From contig CALKXX010000141.1 in assembly GCA_938003725.1 (NCBI GenBank), forward strand, positions 1-7,076: a stretch of 7,076 bases of DNA. The letters run 5' to 3'. This document shows, piece after piece, positions 6,006 to 7,076 of the stretch. Position numbers and translations under genes: made by a program. How positions within the stretch are numbered: position 1 is the stretch's first letter; each line of letters opens with the position of its first letter. This DNA comes from an uncultured Sphingomonadaceae bacterium. Its GTDB lineage: Bacteria; Pseudomonadota; Alphaproteobacteria; Sphingomonadales; Sphingomonadaceae. The notes beneath the pieces were generated by a model that was not told where the DNA came from, made no database searches, and was given only the letters and a program-made list of their open reading frames with translations.

Positions 6006-6674
6006 ATGAAATCAGCCGTCATCGTATTTCCCGGCTCCAACTGTGATCGTGATATGGCGGTCGCCTTGGAAACTGTTTCCGGAACAAAGCCCATCATGGT
6101 TTGGCACGGCGATAGCAATTTGCCGTCTGATCTAGACGTCATCGCGATCCCCGGGGGTTTCTCCTACGGAGATTATTTGCGCTGCGGTGCGATGGCTTCT
6201 CGCACCCACATAATCCCGGCAATCCTATCAGCGGCAAAAAAAGGTGTCGCTGTTTTGGGTGTCTGTAACGGCTTCCAAGTTTTGACGGAGATTGGCTTGT
6301 TGCCGGGTGCGCTGATGCGCAACAGCGCGATGAACTTCGTTTGCAAAGATGCCAAGCTAAAGGTCAGCAATGATCGCAGCCTGTTTACCAGAAAATATAC
6401 AGCCGGTGAAACGATCAGCATTCCCGTCGCGCATCATGACGGCAATTATTATGCCGACGAAAATACGCTGGACCAACTCGAGCAAAACGATCAAGTCGCG
6501 TTTCGCTATGATGATGACATTAACGGTTCGGCCCGGAATATCGCCGGGATTGTGAACGAACAGGGGAATATATTGGGGATGATGCCCCATCCCGACCGCG
6601 CGATTGATACCAAACATGGTGGAACAGATGGCCGAGACCTTTTTGAGGGCCTTTTGGAACGCGTTTCTGCTTAG
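6006..6674 (+). CDS. purQ: Phosphoribosylformylglycinamidine synthase subunit PurQ (glutamine amidotransferase)
   Basis: PurQ hydrolyses glutamine and passes ammonia to PurL in FGAM synthase. At 222 residues it is full length. The N-terminus AVIVFPGSNCDRD (4-16) and the PGGFSYGDYLRCGAMAS block (49-65) are PurQ signatures. The nucleophile is Cys87 in LGVCNGFQ (84-91), and the catalytic His is His195 in MMPHPDR (192-198). The third triad position, usually Glu two residues after the His (PHPE), is Asp197 here; this reads clearly as GAC and is a conservative change. The C-terminal GGTDGRDLFEGLL is also typical. The start follows the purS stop by two bases, has only a weak ribosome site, and is probably coupled to purS translation. 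The stop codon TAG (6672-6674) overlaps the stop of the convergent AHH-family gene. Confidence 0.97.
   Translation: MKSAVIVFPGSNCDRDMAVALETVSGTKPIMVWHGDSNLPSDLDVIAIPGGFSYGDYLRCGAMASRTHIIPAILSAAKKGVAVLGVCNGFQVLTEIGLLPGALMRNSAMNFVCKDAKLKVSNDRSLFTRKYTAGETISIPVAHHDGNYYADENTLDQLEQNDQVAFRYDDDINGSARNIAGIVNEQGNILGMMPHPDRAIDTKHGGTDGRDLFEGLLERVSA
6671..6674. other. Shared stop bases of convergent genes
   Basis: TTAG at 6671-6674 contains TAG ending purQ on the plus strand and, read on the minus strand, TAA ending the AHH-family gene. There is no room for an intrinsic terminator between the genes and none is seen nearby, so each transcript must run into the other gene as antisense RNA. Confidence 0.9.
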
Positions 6675-7076
6675 TCATTGGTTGAGGTAATTTTCCAGAG
6701 TTCATCAACCTTGTTATCCAGATCGTGAAATTTCTGCTGACTTTTAAACGGATCTCGCTTGTTTAGTCTTAGCTTCAGGAATTTATTCCCGATCAACCCT
6801 CGCCTTAGTCCGCGCTGCAATGACAGAATGCGAAACGCGAAAAAATCTCGCTGATCCTTGACGTTGCCGACACGATTGCGGAGGCGAAAGATATTAGACA
6901 TTCGATCGATCACAAGACTGTTATATTCCGGATGTGGCCCACGATGAAGCGGCCAACCCGTTTGGAAGGCCTCCCCTTCTCGGCAAGGGAGAAGCAGTCC
7001 ATTGCGCGTAAAGTCATCCAAACACAGGGCATTTGAGACCCAAGTATCTCGATTGGAATCGATATCAAATATCGAC
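6671..7076 (-). CDS. AHH-family nuclease-like protein, partial (N-terminus outside window)
   Basis: The frame is open from the window edge (last full codon 7075-7073) to TAA at 6673-6671, giving 134 visible residues. A TTG at 7021 could be mistaken for a start, but coding similarity continues upstream of it (around visible residues 1-18), so the true start lies beyond the window. The core reads RNGLLLPC (24-31), then GWPLHRGPHPEYNSLVIDR (40-58), followed by a charged helical tail (SLQRGLRRG, LNKRDPF, DLDNKVDELW). The NG-LLP block followed by LHRGPHPEYN matches the second half of the AHH domain of the HNH/Endonuclease VII fold. The first paired His of the domain would lie off the window, so catalytic competence cannot be judged. 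Some AHH domains are toxin nucleases; small stand-alone sphingomonad versions have no assigned role. It converges on purQ with a 4-base stop overlap. Confidence 0.7.
   Translation of the reverse strand, partial: SIFDIDSNRDTWVSNALCLDDFTRNGLLLPCREGEAFQTGWPLHRGPHPEYNSLVIDRMSNIFRLRNRVGNVKDQRDFFAFRILSLQRGLRRGLIGNKFLKLRLNKRDPFKSQQKFHDLDNKVDELWKITSTND

Noticed and set aside
7015..7021. TTG 7021 or ATG 7017 as the start of the AHH-family gene.
   Set aside because: ATG 7017 is out of frame with the protein. The open frame continues upstream of TTG 7021 to the window edge with family-like sequence, so the start is outside.

Overview
The window looks like chromosomal DNA of an alphaproteobacterium, most likely a sphingomonad (Sphingomonadaceae/Erythrobacteraceae type) of moderate GC content. 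This rests on protein family resemblance (PurC, PurS, PurQ, a DUF4349 lipoprotein, an AHH-domain protein with the sphingomonad-style NGLLLP and PLHRGPHPEYN motifs) and is an inference, not a database result. There are nine protein genes, two of them cut by the window edges. I see no tRNA, rRNA, CRISPR array, insertion sequence or attachment site. Intergenic gaps are all under about 180 bases.

Layout. Positions 1-651 (minus strand) hold two genes joined by an ATGA stop/start overlap: an NTF2/SnoaL-like protein and the N-terminus of a membrane protein with a CFCE motif resembling the ceramidase superfamily. A divergent spacer (652-829) carries a good -35-like hexamer and a perfect 16-bp dyad, and leads into a DUF4349 lipoprotein gene (830-1756). 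A hairpin followed by six T lies at 1798-1849, just before purC (1881-2657).

Positions 2800-5636 hold a two-gene cassette. The first gene encodes a TbpB-type surface lipoprotein with a lipobox, a glycine-rich linker and a C-terminal GAFYGPNAEEVGG barrel motif. The second, 8 bases later and starting with GTG, encodes a Slam-type outer-membrane protein (signal peptide, TPR region, beta-barrel ending in Phe). The two probably form a cargo/translocator pair that displays the lipoprotein on the cell surface. purS (5758-6003) and purQ (6006-6674) follow. PurS and PurQ are subunits of FGAM synthase and PurC acts two steps later in the same pathway, so the surface-lipoprotein cassette sits inside a purine biosynthesis cluster that is usually compact in alphaproteobacteria. 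A convergent AHH-family nuclease-like gene (6671-7076, 5' end outside the window) overlaps the purQ stop codon by four bases.

The part most worth following up is the cargo-Slam pair inserted between purC and purSQ. The cargo's ligand is unknown, and no TonB-dependent receptor lies next to it in this window.
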